Position numbers and translations under genes: made by a program
The notes under the pieces: model-generated
What the model saw: the letters and a program-made list of their open reading frames with translations, nothing else
Databases searched by the model: none
Told to the model about the DNA's origin: nothing
DNA from: OMOG01 sp041485845
GTDB taxonomy: Bacteria > Acidobacteriota > Terriglobia > Bryobacterales > Bryobacteraceae
Assembly: GCA_041485845.1 (NCBI GenBank)
Contig: JBGPKH010000004.1
Coordinates: 1-40,048 of the forward strand
Direction: 5' to 3'
DNA: 40,048 bases
Shown here: piece after piece, positions 7,498-16,322 of the stretch
Layout of the letters: the number at the start of each line of letters is the position of its first letter
Position numbering within the stretch: the first letter of the stretch is position 1

Positions 7498-10400
7498 ATG
7501 TTTCTCAGCGACCTTTCCATCAAGCAACCGGTGCTGGCGACCATGCTGTCGGTGTCGTTGGTGACGCTCGGGGTCTTCTCCTATCGCCAACTGGCGATCG
7601 ACCAGTTTCCGGACGTGGAGATTCCGGTGCTGACGGTGCAGACTCTTTATCCGGGCGCCTCTCCCGAAACGGTGGAGCGCGAGGTCACCAAGCGGATCGA
7701 AGAGGCGCTCAACACCATCTCCGGGGTACGGCACATCTCGTCCACTACGACGGAAGGACTCTCGGCGGTGGTGATCGAATTCCGGTTGGGCGTTCGCATC
7801 GCCAATGCGCAGCAGGACGCGCAGGCCAAGATCAACGCCATCCGCGCCGATTTTCCCAGGGACATGAAGGAGCCGGTGATCCAGCGCATCGACTTTAACG
7901 CCATGCCGATTGTCTCGATCGCCATCGAGAGCCCGGTGGCGGACATCAAGTCGCTCAGCTCGATCGCCGAGAAGATCGTCAAGAAGCGCATCGAGACGGT
8001 TTCCGGTGTCGGGCAGGTGACGCTGGTGGGGCTGGCGCGCCGCGAGATCCAGATCTTTCTCGACCGCGACAAGCTGAAATCCTACGGGCTCACCTACGCA
8101 CAGGCGTCGCAGGCGCTCCAGCGCGAGAACATGGACATGCCCGCGGGCAAGCTCGAGCAGGGCCGCGAGGAACCACTCGTGCGCGTGGCCGGCAAGTTCC
8201 GGTCGGTGGAGGCGTTCGACCACCTGGCGGTGGCGGTGCGCAACGGCACGCCCATCTTTCTGCCCATGGTGGCGCGGGTGGTGGATGGCATCGAGGAACG
8301 GCGCAGCGCCTCGCTGATCGACGGCAAGCCGGGGCTTTCGCTCGACGTGGTGAAACAGTCCGGAGCGAATACCGTGGAAGTGGCCGATGCCATCGCGAAG
8401 AGCGTAACGGAGATCAACGCGGAGTTGCCGGCGCACATCCGGCTGCGGACGGTGGTGGACCGCTCGACCTTCATCCGCGATTCCGTGGAGGACGTGCAGG
8501 TGACACTCGTCTTGGGCGGCCTGCTGACGGTTCTCATCGTGTTCCTGTTCCTGAATAGCTGGCGCAGCACGGTGATTACCGGCCTGGCGCTGCCGGTCTC
8601 GGTGATCAGCACCTTCATCATCATGCGGGCGCTGGGGTTCACGCTCAACATCCTGACGCTCATGGGGCTCTCGCTGGCGATCGGGCTGCTCATCGACGAC
8701 GCCATCGTGGTGCGGGAGAATATCGTACGCCACATGCACGCCGGCGCGGACCACTTCAAGGCGGCGCGCGAGGCTACGGCGGAAATCGGCCTCGCGGTGA
8801 TGGCCACCACGTTTACGATCATTGCGGTGTTCGTGCCGGTGGCCTTCATGGGCGGGGTGATCGGGCGGTTCTTCTTCCAGTTCGGGATCACCGTGGGATT
8901 CGCGGTGCTGGTTTCGCTGTACGTGAGTTTCACGCTCGACCCGATGCTGTCCTCGCGATGGTACGATCCAGCCGCCGACCCGAGGGTGCCGCGCGGATGG
9001 TTCGGCCGGGGGTTGGGGAAGCTCAACAAGCAGCTCGATCGTTTGCAGGACGCCGTGGCGGGGGCGCTGGGCTGGTCGTTGGGACATCGCTGGGCGGTGG
9101 TGCTGGTGGCGACCGTGGCCGTGCTTTCGAGCTTCTGGCTTTTCGGGAAGCTGGGCTCGGCGTTCATGCCAAACGCCGACCCGGGTCAGTTCCAGGTGGC
9201 CTACAAGGCGACGCCGGGGATCAGCCTGGACCGTTCGGCGGAGATTGCCCGCGAGATCGAGTCGGAGATCCGGCGCCATCCGAGAGTGGCGTACACCTAC
9301 ACGACGATCGGCGGGAATGCCGCCAAGCCCATCAACGAAGGCAACATCTTTATACGGCTGGCGCCGCGCAAGACGCGGGCGCACTACAGCGTCATCAAGG
9401 CGGAGGTGCGGCGGCAGATGGCGCGCTTCCGCGCGGTGCGGACGTCGATCGAGGAGGCCGATCAGCCGGGCGGCGATGTGAAGCCCATTCAGATCAGCGT
9501 GCGCGGTTCCGACCTGGCGCGGCTGGGTCCTTTGAGCAGGCAACTCATCGGGGAAGTCGACAAGGTGCCCGGCGCGGCGGACGTGGATACCAGCGAAGAG
9601 AATCCGCAGGCGGAGGTGCGGATCGCGGTCAACCGGAATGCCGCCGCCGACCTGGGCCTGGATCTGGGCACGGTGGCATCCACCATGCGCGGGCTGATTG
9701 CGGGCGAAGTGGTTTCGCAGTTCGAGGATCCGGACGGCGACAGCTACGACGTGCGGCTGCGCGTGGAACGCTCCGACCGGACGCAGGCCATCGATTTGCT
9801 GGGGCTCGACCTGCCGGCGCAGGGCGGCCGCGCGCTGGTTCCCGCCAGCCAGGTGGCGCGGCTGGATACCGGCGTGGCGCCGTCGAAGGTGCGGCGGCGG
9901 GATCTGCTGCGCGAAATCCGCGTGAGCGCCGGCACGGAAGGCCGCTCGCTTGGAGAGGTTATCGCGGACATCAAGCAGCGGGCCGCGGGGCTGGTTCTGC
10001 CGGCGGGCTATCGTATCGACTACACGGGCGAATCCGAGGACATGGTGGAGAGTTTCGGGTACGCCTTGCAGTCGCTAATTCTGGCGGTGGTCCTGATCTA
10101 TGCGATTCTGGCCTCGCAGTTCCGCAGTTTCCTGCAGCCGCTGGCGATCATGCTTTCGCTGCCGCTCTCGCTGGTGGGTGTGGCCGGCATGCTGTACGCG
10201 GTGAAGGACACACTCAACATCATGTCGATGATCGGGGTGATCCTGCTGATGGGCCTGGTGACCAAGAACGCGATTCTGCTGGTGGACTTCGCCAACATGC
10301 AGCGGCGGGAAGGACGGCCGCGGCGCGAGGCTCTAATTGCGGCAGCCCGGGTGAGGCTGAGGCCGATCCTCATGACGACGCTGGCGATGATTTTCGGCAT

Positions 10401-10605
10401 GCTGCCGCTGGCCTTCGAATGGGGCGCCGGCGCGGAGTTTCGCGCGCCCATGGCGCGGGCGGTGATCGGGGGATTGATTACGTCAACGCTGCTCACGCTG
10501 GTGGTGGTTCCGGTGGTCTATACGTTCCTCGACGACCTCGGGAGGCGATTCACGAACGCGTGGAAACAGGGGGAGCCGGAGCGGGAGCCCGCGCGCGTGG
10601 GGTGA
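7498..10605 (+). CDS. RND-family multidrug/solute efflux pump, inner-membrane permease
   Basis: 1035 residues, full length for the hydrophobe/amphiphile (HAE-1) efflux family. It starts with the typical SIKQPVLATMLSVSLVTLGVFSYRQLAIDQFPDVEIP and has two halves of six TM helices with two large periplasmic loops. Proton-relay residues are in place: D400-D401 in LIDDAIVVREN (AcrB D407/D408) and K923 in LVTKNAILLVDF (AcrB K940). The protein works as a trimer with the adaptor and outer-membrane factor encoded just upstream. The exported compound cannot be predicted. The gene ends 6 bp before the convergent stop of the next gene. Confidence 0.95.
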   Translation: MFLSDLSIKQPVLATMLSVSLVTLGVFSYRQLAIDQFPDVEIPVLTVQTLYPGASPETVEREVTKRIEEALNTISGVRHISSTTTEGLSAVVIEFRLGVRIANAQQDAQAKINAIRADFPRDMKEPVIQRIDFNAMPIVSIAIESPVADIKSLSSIAEKIVKKRIETVSGVGQVTLVGLARREIQIFLDRDKLKSYGLTYAQASQALQRENMDMPAGKLEQGREEPLVRVAGKFRSVEAFDHLAVAVRNGTPIFLPMVARVVDGIEERRSASLIDGKPGLSLDVVKQSGANTVEVADAIAKSVTEINAELPAHIRLRTVVDRSTFIRDSVEDVQVTLVLGGLLTVLIVFLFLNSWRSTVITGLALPVSVISTFIIMRALGFTLNILTLMGLSLAIGLLIDDAIVVRENIVRHMHAGADHFKAAREATAEIGLAVMATTFTIIAVFVPVAFMGGVIGRFFFQFGITVGFAVLVSLYVSFTLDPMLSSRWYDPAADPRVPRGWFGRGLGKLNKQLDRLQDAVAGALGWSLGHRWAVVLVATVAVLSSFWLFGKLGSAFMPNADPGQFQVAYKATPGISLDRSAEIAREIESEIRRHPRVAYTYTTIGGNAAKPINEGNIFIRLAPRKTRAHYSVIKAEVRRQMARFRAVRTSIEEADQPGGDVKPIQISVRGSDLARLGPLSRQLIGEVDKVPGAADVDTSEENPQAEVRIAVNRNAAADLGLDLGTVASTMRGLIAGEVVSQFEDPDGDSYDVRLRVERSDRTQAIDLLGLDLPAQGGRALVPASQVARLDTGVAPSKVRRRDLLREIRVSAGTEGRSLGEVIADIKQRAAGLVLPAGYRIDYTGESEDMVESFGYALQSLILAVVLIYAILASQFRSFLQPLAIMLSLPLSLVGVAGMLYAVKDTLNIMSMIGVILLMGLVTKNAILLVDFANMQRREGRPRREALIAAARVRLRPILMTTLAMIFGMLPLAFEWGAGAEFRAPMARAVIGGLITSTLLTLVVVPVVYTFLDDLGRRFTNAWKQGEPEREPARVG

Positions 10606-10611
10606 TGGCCG

Positions 10612-11391
10612 CTAGTTCTCCGTCGGGACTTTTTCCGCGTGGTCGATAATCAGCAGATCGAGCGGCAACTTCCTGGACTCCAGCTTCAAGCCGAGCTCCT
10701 CCTGGATACCGTTCATGATGATCGGGATCGGATCCATTGGCGCGCCGCCTTCCCCCTTCCTTGCCGACTCCATATCGGGGATATATTTCGCCACGTTGAT
10801 GGTGATATCGTACTTTCCCTTGAGCCCGGTCTGGTCGATGACCGGGGCGCGCAGGATATTGGACAGCCCGTCGACCAACTGCGACACGGGCGTCCTCTGG
10901 ACCGTCACCTGCAATCGCCTCTCATCGGGTTGAACGCTGCTTTCGCCGTCGGTGATGGACTCCTTGAATTTCGGGCCGTTCTTGCCGACCACCAGCACGT
11001 AGGCCGGCAGTTCCTTGGTCTGGCGATGCAAGGCGAGCTTGAAACGTTCGGCAAGGAGCGCCTGGAGCATCACCCGAAGCTGGTCTTCGGTGACCTGGGC
11101 GGCGGATTTGGCGGCGATGTCGTAACGTTCGGTCGCCAGCCAGTCGGGCCCCGTGATCTGGTAATCCATCACGTGGTACGCCCAGCGTATGGACGACCGG
11201 AAGCTGACGTTGCGCATGGTCACGCTGTCCGGGGAATATTGGATACTCTCGCGGCGGCTGCCTTCACCGCCGGCTTTGCCGATCTGGCTGACCCGGACCG
11301 ACGCCACTTCGAAAGTTGCCGGCGCCGGCGAGGTTTGGCCAAAAGCTGCGGACGCTGCCAGAACGATCACGCCCATGACGTTTCGGCGCAT
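10612..11391 (-). CDS. TIGR03435-family exported protein
   Basis: 259 residues with a signal peptide (about 1-18, ending AAFGQ). The body fits the soil-associated TIGR03435 family, abundant in Acidobacteria: FEVASVR near the mature N-terminus, ITGPDWLATERYDIAAK, LRVMLQALLAERFKLALHRQTKELPAYVLVV, VIDQTGLKGKYDITI, and the C-terminal EELGLKLESRK...LLIIDHAEKVPTEN. The biochemical role of the family is unknown. AGGAGG lies 7 bases before the ATG, so the start is well supported. It converges on the efflux pump and is divergent from the NmrA-like gene. A second family member is at 13542. Confidence 0.88.
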   Translation of the reverse strand: MRRNVMGVIVLAASAAFGQTSPAPATFEVASVRVSQIGKAGGEGSRRESIQYSPDSVTMRNVSFRSSIRWAYHVMDYQITGPDWLATERYDIAAKSAAQVTEDQLRVMLQALLAERFKLALHRQTKELPAYVLVVGKNGPKFKESITDGESSVQPDERRLQVTVQRTPVSQLVDGLSNILRAPVIDQTGLKGKYDITINVAKYIPDMESARKGEGGAPMDPIPIIMNGIQEELGLKLESRKLPLDLLIIDHAEKVPTEN

Positions 11392-11454
11392 GGAATTCCC
11401 TCCTGCGGGGATGACGGGCCAGGCAGAGGGGAATTAGCAGCATAGAATGTGACT

Positions 11455-12405
11455 ATGACCGAAAAGAAGATCATTGCGGTAATGGGCGCCACCGGCGCGC
11501 AGGGAGGCGGACTGGTCCGCGCCATCCAGAATGACCAGGGCGGCGGGTTTCAGGCGCGCGCCGTTACCAGGGACGCGAACAGCGCCAAGGCGAAGGAACT
11601 GGCGGCCTCGGGAGTCGAGGTGGTGGCGGCCAATGCCGATGACCCGGAGAGCCTGAAGCGGGCCTTCAAGGGCGCCTATGGAGCTTATTGCGTAACGTTT
11701 TACTGGGAGCATTTCTCTCCCGAAAAGGAGATGGCCCAGGCGGCGGCCATGGCCGACGCGGCTAAGCAAGCCGGCTTGCAGCACGCGATCTGGTCCACTC
11801 TCGAAGACACGCGGAAGTGGGTGCCGCTCAGCGACGATCGCATGCCCACCCTGATGGGGAAGTACAAGGTTCCGCATTTCGACGCGAAGGGCGCGTCGAA
11901 CCTGCTGTTTACCGAACTCAAGGTTCCGACGACTTTCCTGCTGACCTCGTATTACTGGGAGAACTTCATCTATTTCGGCGCGGGTCCCAGCAAGGGCCCG
12001 GACGGCACACTGGCCATTACCTATCCCATGGGCGACAAGAAGCTTCCGGGGATTGCCACGGAAGATATCGGCAAGTGCGCCTACGGCATTTTCAAGAGGG
12101 GCGGCGAATTTGTGGGGAAGACGGTGGGCATTGCGGGCGAGCACCTGACCGGGGCGCAGATGGCCGCCGCGTTAACCAAGGCGCTCGGCCAGGAGGTGCG
12201 CTACAACGACGTGCCGCCCGAGGTGTACCGCGGCTTCGGTTTTCCCGGCGCCGAGGACCTGGGCAACATGTTTCAGTTCAAGCGCGATTTCAACGAGGCG
12301 TATTGCGGGGCTCGGAATCCAGAGGTGGCACGAGGTTTGAACCCGTCGCTACAGAACTTTGAAACGTGGCTGTCGGCGAACAAGGGCCGGATTCCACTCG
12401 GGTAA
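11455..12405 (+). CDS. NmrA-like NAD(P)-binding Rossmann protein
   Basis: 316 residues from the ATG; a GTG two codons earlier is an alternative. The N-terminal IIAVMGATGAQGGGLVRA has the GxxGxxG dinucleotide-binding pattern of the atypical short-chain dehydrogenase group. ARAVTRD gives the arginine that typically contacts the NADP phosphate, and the rest (IWSTLEDTRKW, HFDAKGASNLLFTEL, LTSYYWENF) fits the NmrA/HSCARG group. Members act as redox sensors or reductases, with no clear catalytic triad here. No ribosome site is obvious. Substrate and role are unknown. Confidence 0.82.
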   Translation: MTEKKIIAVMGATGAQGGGLVRAIQNDQGGGFQARAVTRDANSAKAKELAASGVEVVAANADDPESLKRAFKGAYGAYCVTFYWEHFSPEKEMAQAAAMADAAKQAGLQHAIWSTLEDTRKWVPLSDDRMPTLMGKYKVPHFDAKGASNLLFTELKVPTTFLLTSYYWENFIYFGAGPSKGPDGTLAITYPMGDKKLPGIATEDIGKCAYGIFKRGGEFVGKTVGIAGEHLTGAQMAAALTKALGQEVRYNDVPPEVYRGFGFPGAEDLGNMFQFKRDFNEAYCGARNPEVARGLNPSLQNFETWLSANKGRIPLG

Positions 12406-12415
12406 CGAGCCGGGG

Positions 12416-13420
12416 CTACTGCCACTTCGCGTTGAAGATGTTGAATTCGTAACGCTCTTTGGCGTCGCGGTCCGAGCAGAAGACCAGGCTCTTGCCATCG
12501 GGAGAGAATTCCGGGAACGAGGTGAAGCCGCCGAAGCTGGTCACCTGCCGCAGATCCGTGCCGTCCACCTTGATTGAATACAGTTCGAAGTAGCGGCTGT
12601 CGCAATCGTGCTTGTTGGACGAGAAGAGGATACGTTTGCCGTCGGGAGTGAAGGTGGGAGCGAAGCTCGCGCAGCCGAAATTGGTGATGGCGCGCGCATT
12701 GCGCCCGCCGGCGCCGGCCACCATGAGCTCCATCTTCATGGGCGCCGTGAGGTTCTCGGCCAGCAGCGATTTGTATTTCGCCATGTCCTCGGGGGTCCTG
12801 GGATAGTTCGAGCGCCAGACCATCTTTTTCCCGTCGCGCGAAAAGACCGCGCCGCCATCGTACCCGGTAGTCACCGTGATGCGCTTCTTGGCGGAACCGT
12901 CGGGGCGCATGCTCCACAGGTCGAGATCGCCCGATGCCAGGGAAGTGAAGAGAATCGTTCCGGTCTTCCAGTTGACCGTCGCTTCGGCGTCGTATCCTGG
13001 CGCCTCGGTCAGGCGCTTCTCGATCTTGCCGGTGTCGGTGGCCAGGAAGACATCGTAACCGGCGAAGACGCCCCATAGGTAGCCCTTGCTGCGGTCCGGC
13101 GTCGTGGGACACGCGTCGCCGGCCAGGTGCGTGGACGAGTACACGATGTGCTTGTTGTCGCTGAGAAAATAGCCGCAGGTGGTGCGCCCCTTGCCGGTGG
13201 AGACCAGGTGCTGGTCGCTGCCGTCGGCGTTCATGATGAAGATCTGGTCGCAGTCGTACGGGGGGCGGGTCGTCATGAAAATGAGGCGCTTGCCGTCGGG
13301 CGACCAGTAGGCCTCCGCATTCTGGCCGCCGTGGGTAAGCTGGAGCAGGTCGCTCAGATGGGGCGACTGCGGCGCAGCCAGGGAAGCGGCCGCCAATGCC
13401 ACGAGAATCGTCTTTTTCAT
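12416..13420 (-). CDS. Secreted PD40/TolB-type beta-propeller protein
   Basis: 334 residues starting at MKKTILVALAAASLAAPQ, a clear signal peptide; the frame extends 15 codons upstream but without signal-peptide sense. Repeated propeller motifs are visible: YWSPDGKRLIFMTTR, FSRDGKKMVWRS, FTPDGKRILFSSNK and FSPDGKSLVFCSDRD, all matching the PD40 (WD40-like) repeat. Such proteins are periplasmic or surface scaffolds; there is no attached peptidase domain. It ends 10 bp from the NmrA-like gene, on the opposite strand, and is divergent from the second TIGR03435 gene. Confidence 0.85.
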   Translation of the reverse strand: MKKTILVALAAASLAAPQSPHLSDLLQLTHGGQNAEAYWSPDGKRLIFMTTRPPYDCDQIFIMNADGSDQHLVSTGKGRTTCGYFLSDNKHIVYSSTHLAGDACPTTPDRSKGYLWGVFAGYDVFLATDTGKIEKRLTEAPGYDAEATVNWKTGTILFTSLASGDLDLWSMRPDGSAKKRITVTTGYDGGAVFSRDGKKMVWRSNYPRTPEDMAKYKSLLAENLTAPMKMELMVAGAGGRNARAITNFGCASFAPTFTPDGKRILFSSNKHDCDSRYFELYSIKVDGTDLRQVTSFGGFTSFPEFSPDGKSLVFCSDRDAKERYEFNIFNAKWQ

Positions 13421-13541
13421 AGCCTGAACCTGCAAGTATACTGAAACCTTGTCACAAATCGGCATGGGGCGGCGTTATTAGTCTGGACCCGGTTCTGGGT
13501 TCGGGAAAAGACTATCATTGAAAGCGAAGGAGACGGAAGGA

Positions 13542-14534
13542 ATGCTACGAGCGATCGTGGGTACGGGCCTGGTGGTTTTCAGTTGCGGCGCGGCCTTCGC
13601 GCAGACGGCGGAGGTCCTGCCGTCATTCGAGGTGGCGTCGGTCAAACCGGCCGCTCCCATGACCGGCGGTCGAATCATGGTTGGGATGCGCGGCGGTCCG
13701 GGAACTCCCGACCCCGGCCAGATGACGTACACCAACGTCAGCCTGAAGAACGTCCTGACCAACGCGTACAACGTGAAGGGGTATCAGATCCAGGGTCCCG
13801 ATTGGCTCGACTCCGAGCGCTTCGACATCATCGCCAAGGTGCCGAAGGACGCCACCAAGGAGCAGGTGAAGCTGATGCTGCAGAGTCTCCTGGCGGAGCG
13901 GTTCAAGCTGAGCTTGCATCACCAGACGAAGGATATGCCCATGTACGGTCTGGTGGTGGCGAAGAACGGGCCGAAGTTGAAGGAGTCGCCCGAGGATCCG
14001 CCTCCCACGGATGCCGGCGGGCCTAATGCCGGCGGTCCCGGCGCGCCACCGCCGCCACGCGGCGGTCCAGCGGTGAACTTCGGCGATATCAAGATGGGCA
14101 AGGATGGCTTCCCCCAGCTTCCCCCTGGAGCGGGCCGCGGCGGCATGATGATGATGAACGTGAACGGGCGCATGCGGATGCAGACCAGCAAGCAGACCAT
14201 GTCGGGCTTCGTGGACATGCTGGGGAACCAGTTGGACCGGCCCGTAGTGGACCAGACCGGCCTCAAGGGGAAATACGATTTCACGCTGGACTTTGCGCCG
14301 GATGAAGGCCAGCGCGGGATGATGAAGGGTGCCATGGCGGGGATGCCCATGCCGATGCCACCTCCGGGAGCGCTCGAAGGAGGGGGACCGGCAGCCGCCA
14401 CGCCCGACGGGCAGGCCGGTCCGTCGATTTTCTCCGCTGTGCAGGAGCAGCTCGGGTTGAAGCTGGAGGCCAAGAAGGGCCCGGTGGACTTGCTGGTCAT
14501 CGATCGCCTGGAGAAGGTACCGACCGAGAATTAG
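13542..14534 (+). CDS. TIGR03435-family exported protein with Met/Gly/Pro-rich insertions
   Basis: 330 residues from the ATG that follows AAGGAG by 10 bases; a TTG eight codons earlier is less likely. The signal peptide ends FSCGAAFAQ. Family marks match the copy at 10612: FEVASVKP, IQGPDWLDSERFDIIAKVP, MLQSLLAERFKLSLHHQTKDMPMYGLVV, VVDQTGLKGKYDFTL, and the same C-terminal EKVPTEN. Two insertions set it apart: a Pro/Gly-rich stretch after about residue 155, followed by MMMMNVNGRMRMQ, and MMKGAMAGMPMPMPPP near residue 265. Function is unknown; the methionine clusters could bind soft metals, but this is speculation. Confidence 0.87.
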   Translation: MLRAIVGTGLVVFSCGAAFAQTAEVLPSFEVASVKPAAPMTGGRIMVGMRGGPGTPDPGQMTYTNVSLKNVLTNAYNVKGYQIQGPDWLDSERFDIIAKVPKDATKEQVKLMLQSLLAERFKLSLHHQTKDMPMYGLVVAKNGPKLKESPEDPPPTDAGGPNAGGPGAPPPPRGGPAVNFGDIKMGKDGFPQLPPGAGRGGMMMMNVNGRMRMQTSKQTMSGFVDMLGNQLDRPVVDQTGLKGKYDFTLDFAPDEGQRGMMKGAMAGMPMPMPPPGALEGGGPAAATPDGQAGPSIFSAVQEQLGLKLEAKKGPVDLLVIDRLEKVPTEN

Positions 14535-14536
14535 TA

Positions 14537-14558
14537 GCAGGCCGGGGACCTGCCCCAC
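14537..14558 (-). repeat. REP-like element after the TIGR03435 stop
   Basis: Read on the minus strand it is GTGGGGCAGG, 7 nt (TCCCCGG), CCTGC. It begins 3 bases after the TAG stop. The arms GCAGG/CCTGC pair over 5 bp. The flanking bases and spacing match the copies at 7438 and 32046. Confidence 0.7.
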
Positions 14559-14693
14559 GACGGATACGCTCGTCACGGACCGGGAATCGAAAACGATCGG
14601 GAAGATGACGACGCCTTTCCGGGCATTGGGTCGCTTCGACGCGCCGCTGGCGGGCAGACCGTAAAGGCGGTAGCGTCCCGCCGGTGGTGGTGC

Positions 14694-14719
14694 GCGCCCG
14701 GGGCGGCCCTTCCGGGCGC
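14694..14719. terminator. GC-rich stem-loop (possible terminator or REP)
   Basis: GCGCCCGG (14694-14701), a 10-nt loop and CCGGGCGC (14712-14719) make a perfect 8-bp stem. There is no T-run, so intrinsic termination is uncertain. It lies in the gap between the TIGR03435 gene and the unrecognised gene at 14803. Confidence 0.4.
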
Positions 14720-14802
14720 GAGGACTCGGCGCGCGGCGTTGGGCCGGGCGGGACACCGGAAGCGCGGCGCCTCGGGGAGTGTTGCTACAATCGAACCACC
14801 TG

Positions 14803-15552
14803 ATGTCCACCGATGCTGAACGGGTTAAATCGACTGTAGAGGAACTCGCTGCGCGGTTTCGCGGCGAGATGATTCCGCTCACGAACAAGTTCTCCTACTC
14901 TTTGACCATGCCGATGGCGGAAGAGGATCTGCGCCAGTATCTCAACGACCCGATCACCGCGATCTCGCCGGCGATTGTCGCGACGCTTCCGCCGATGGGC
15001 ATCCTGCTGGCGCCCTTTCTCGAAAAGGGCAACGGCAAAGAGGCGGATTGCGTCACCTTCGAGCGGCCGGCCGAACCGCGCTACATTCCCTGTTCGCGCC
15101 GTGAACTGGGCGACATGACGATCCTCGCGCTGGGCATCAAGGAGATCGAAGTCGCCGACTACCATTACCAGTTCTACAACGCGCTGGCCGCCCTGGTGGC
15201 GGACCGCTGGTCGCCGGACGTGCAGGAGCGCTTTTACCGGACCATTCGCGAGGAGTTGAACGCGGAAGTCCACGGCGAAGTCGACGAGAAGAGCTGGCAC
15301 CTGAAGCAGGCCCTGCTGCGCCGCCAGACCAACGTGCGCAAAGAGACCAAGCTCTTCCGCGAGTACGCCCGCCAGTCGTTTGAGGATACCCTGACCCTGT
15401 ACCTGCACGGCACGTGCTGCGACATCGACGTGGAGACCGGTCCCCGCCAGATGCCCAGCCGGTACCTGCGCCGCCGCCTGGAATTGTTGATCTCGCTGTT
15501 CCCGCCGCCGGATGGCTATGCGGTCCTGCCGGAGCAGTTGAAAACGCGCTGA
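14803..15552 (+). CDS. Unrecognised soluble protein
   Basis: 249 residues from MSTDAERVK; the frame extends 8 codons upstream, but a -10-like TACAAT at 14784 makes the downstream ATG more likely. No signal peptide or membrane segment is seen. It is mixed helical and charged, with segments EELAARFRGEMIPLTNKFSYSL, RYIPCSRRELGDMTILALGIKEIEVADYHYQFYNAL and ETKLFREYARQSFEDTLTLYLHGTCCDIDVETGPRQ. Regular codon use and length suggest a real gene. I do not recognise the family and assign no function. Confidence 0.7.
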   Translation: MSTDAERVKSTVEELAARFRGEMIPLTNKFSYSLTMPMAEEDLRQYLNDPITAISPAIVATLPPMGILLAPFLEKGNGKEADCVTFERPAEPRYIPCSRRELGDMTILALGIKEIEVADYHYQFYNALAALVADRWSPDVQERFYRTIREELNAEVHGEVDEKSWHLKQALLRRQTNVRKETKLFREYARQSFEDTLTLYLHGTCCDIDVETGPRQMPSRYLRRRLELLISLFPPPDGYAVLPEQLKTR

Positions 15553-15634
15553 AGCCGCTCCCGATCCCCTTGGATGAGAAGCCTGCCTTCCGGGCCTGCA
15601 CGGGCAATGATCGTCACTCTCAACCATATCAAGA

Positions 15635-15653
15635 ATCGATATAATCGATATAT
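15635..15653 (+). promoter_or_regulatory. Promoter and probable operator of the toxin-antitoxin pair
   Basis: A perfect TATAAT at 15640-15645 sits inside two ATCGAT palindromes (15635-15640 and 15644-15649) that are 9 bp apart. Two direct CGATAT copies overlap it. The ATG starts 8 bases after the TATAAT, and there is no ribosome site, so the mRNA is probably leaderless. Repeated half-sites over the -10 fit autorepression by the ribbon-helix-helix antitoxin. No good -35 is visible. Confidence 0.6.
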
Positions 15654-15872
15654 ATGAAGGCGCTCCTGATTCAATTGGACGAGCAGACGCTGTCAGCATT
15701 GAACCGCGTGGCGGAACCTGGAAAGCGCAGAAGATCGGAGTTTGTTCGACAAGCCATTCCCCAGGCGATCCGCCAGGCGGAATATCGCGCCATGCGTGAG
15801 GCCTACACCAAACAGCCGGATTCGGCCTCGGATGCCGATGACTGGTCCACACCCGAGGAATACCGGCCGTGA
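15654..15872 (+). CDS. Ribbon-helix-helix antitoxin (MazE-like)
   Basis: 72 residues. MKALLIQLDEQTLSALNRVA, then RRRSEFVRQAIPQAI, fits a ribbon-helix-helix DNA-binding fold: a strand followed by two helices. The C-terminal half is acidic and Pro-rich (DSASDADDWSTPEEYRP), as in antitoxin tails that wrap the toxin. Its stop overlaps the toxin start (GTGA). It should repress its own promoter and neutralise the downstream endoribonuclease. Confidence 0.8.
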   Translation: MKALLIQLDEQTLSALNRVAEPGKRRRSEFVRQAIPQAIRQAEYRAMREAYTKQPDSASDADDWSTPEEYRP

Positions 15873-16203
15873 GACAGTTCGAGATCTGGTGGGCGAACTT
15901 GCCTGCGTCGGCGGGTCGTCGACCCGTGTTGCTGTTGAGTCGCAATGACGCCTATCAGTACCTCAACAAGTTCATCGTCGCAGAGATCACTACGACGATC
16001 CGAACGATTCCCGTTGAGGTCCGTGTGGGTCGCCGGGAGGGGCTGCCGTCCGCCTGTGTAGCGAACCTCGACAATGTCCGTACGGTGGCGCGACAGTCGC
16101 TCGATTCCAGAGCTGGCGCATTAGGGCCATCGCGCGGCGCCGGGAGGTGAAGCGCGCCCTGGGATATGCACTTGGACGGGACGAATTGATCGATTGGAAT
16201 TGA
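15869..16203 (+). pseudogene. MazF/PemK-type toxin, frameshifted near the 3' end
   Basis: Starts with GTG overlapping the antitoxin stop. EIWWANLP, GRRPVLLLSRNDAYQYLNKFIVAEITTTIR and GLPSACVANLDNVRTVARQSLDSRAGALGPSR follow the MazF/PemK endoribonuclease pattern. The frame ends at a TGA at 16148-16150. The missing C-terminal helix is found in the next frame (REVKRALGYALGRDELIDWN, stop 16201-16203). The shift falls in the GC repeat TCGCGCGGCGCCGG near 16128-16142 and fits a 2-bp gain or 1-bp loss. Either the toxin is inactive or this is a sequence error. The unshifted product would be 93 residues with an altered tail. Confidence 0.75.
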
Positions 16204-16322
16204 CGCCTTCCACAAGCGTGGGGAAGCCGCCGGTCTACTGCCCTTTCTTCGGTCCAATACAGCCAGCCGTGTATTCTCAACGCCCGGCCGCCCCCCTTAT
16301 CCTGGCCTTCAGAGGCGATTCG

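Noticed and set aside
7405..9543. Minus-strand frame of 712 codons opposite the RND pump
   Set aside because: His/Arg-rich antisense shadow caused by high GC at third positions of the pump gene.
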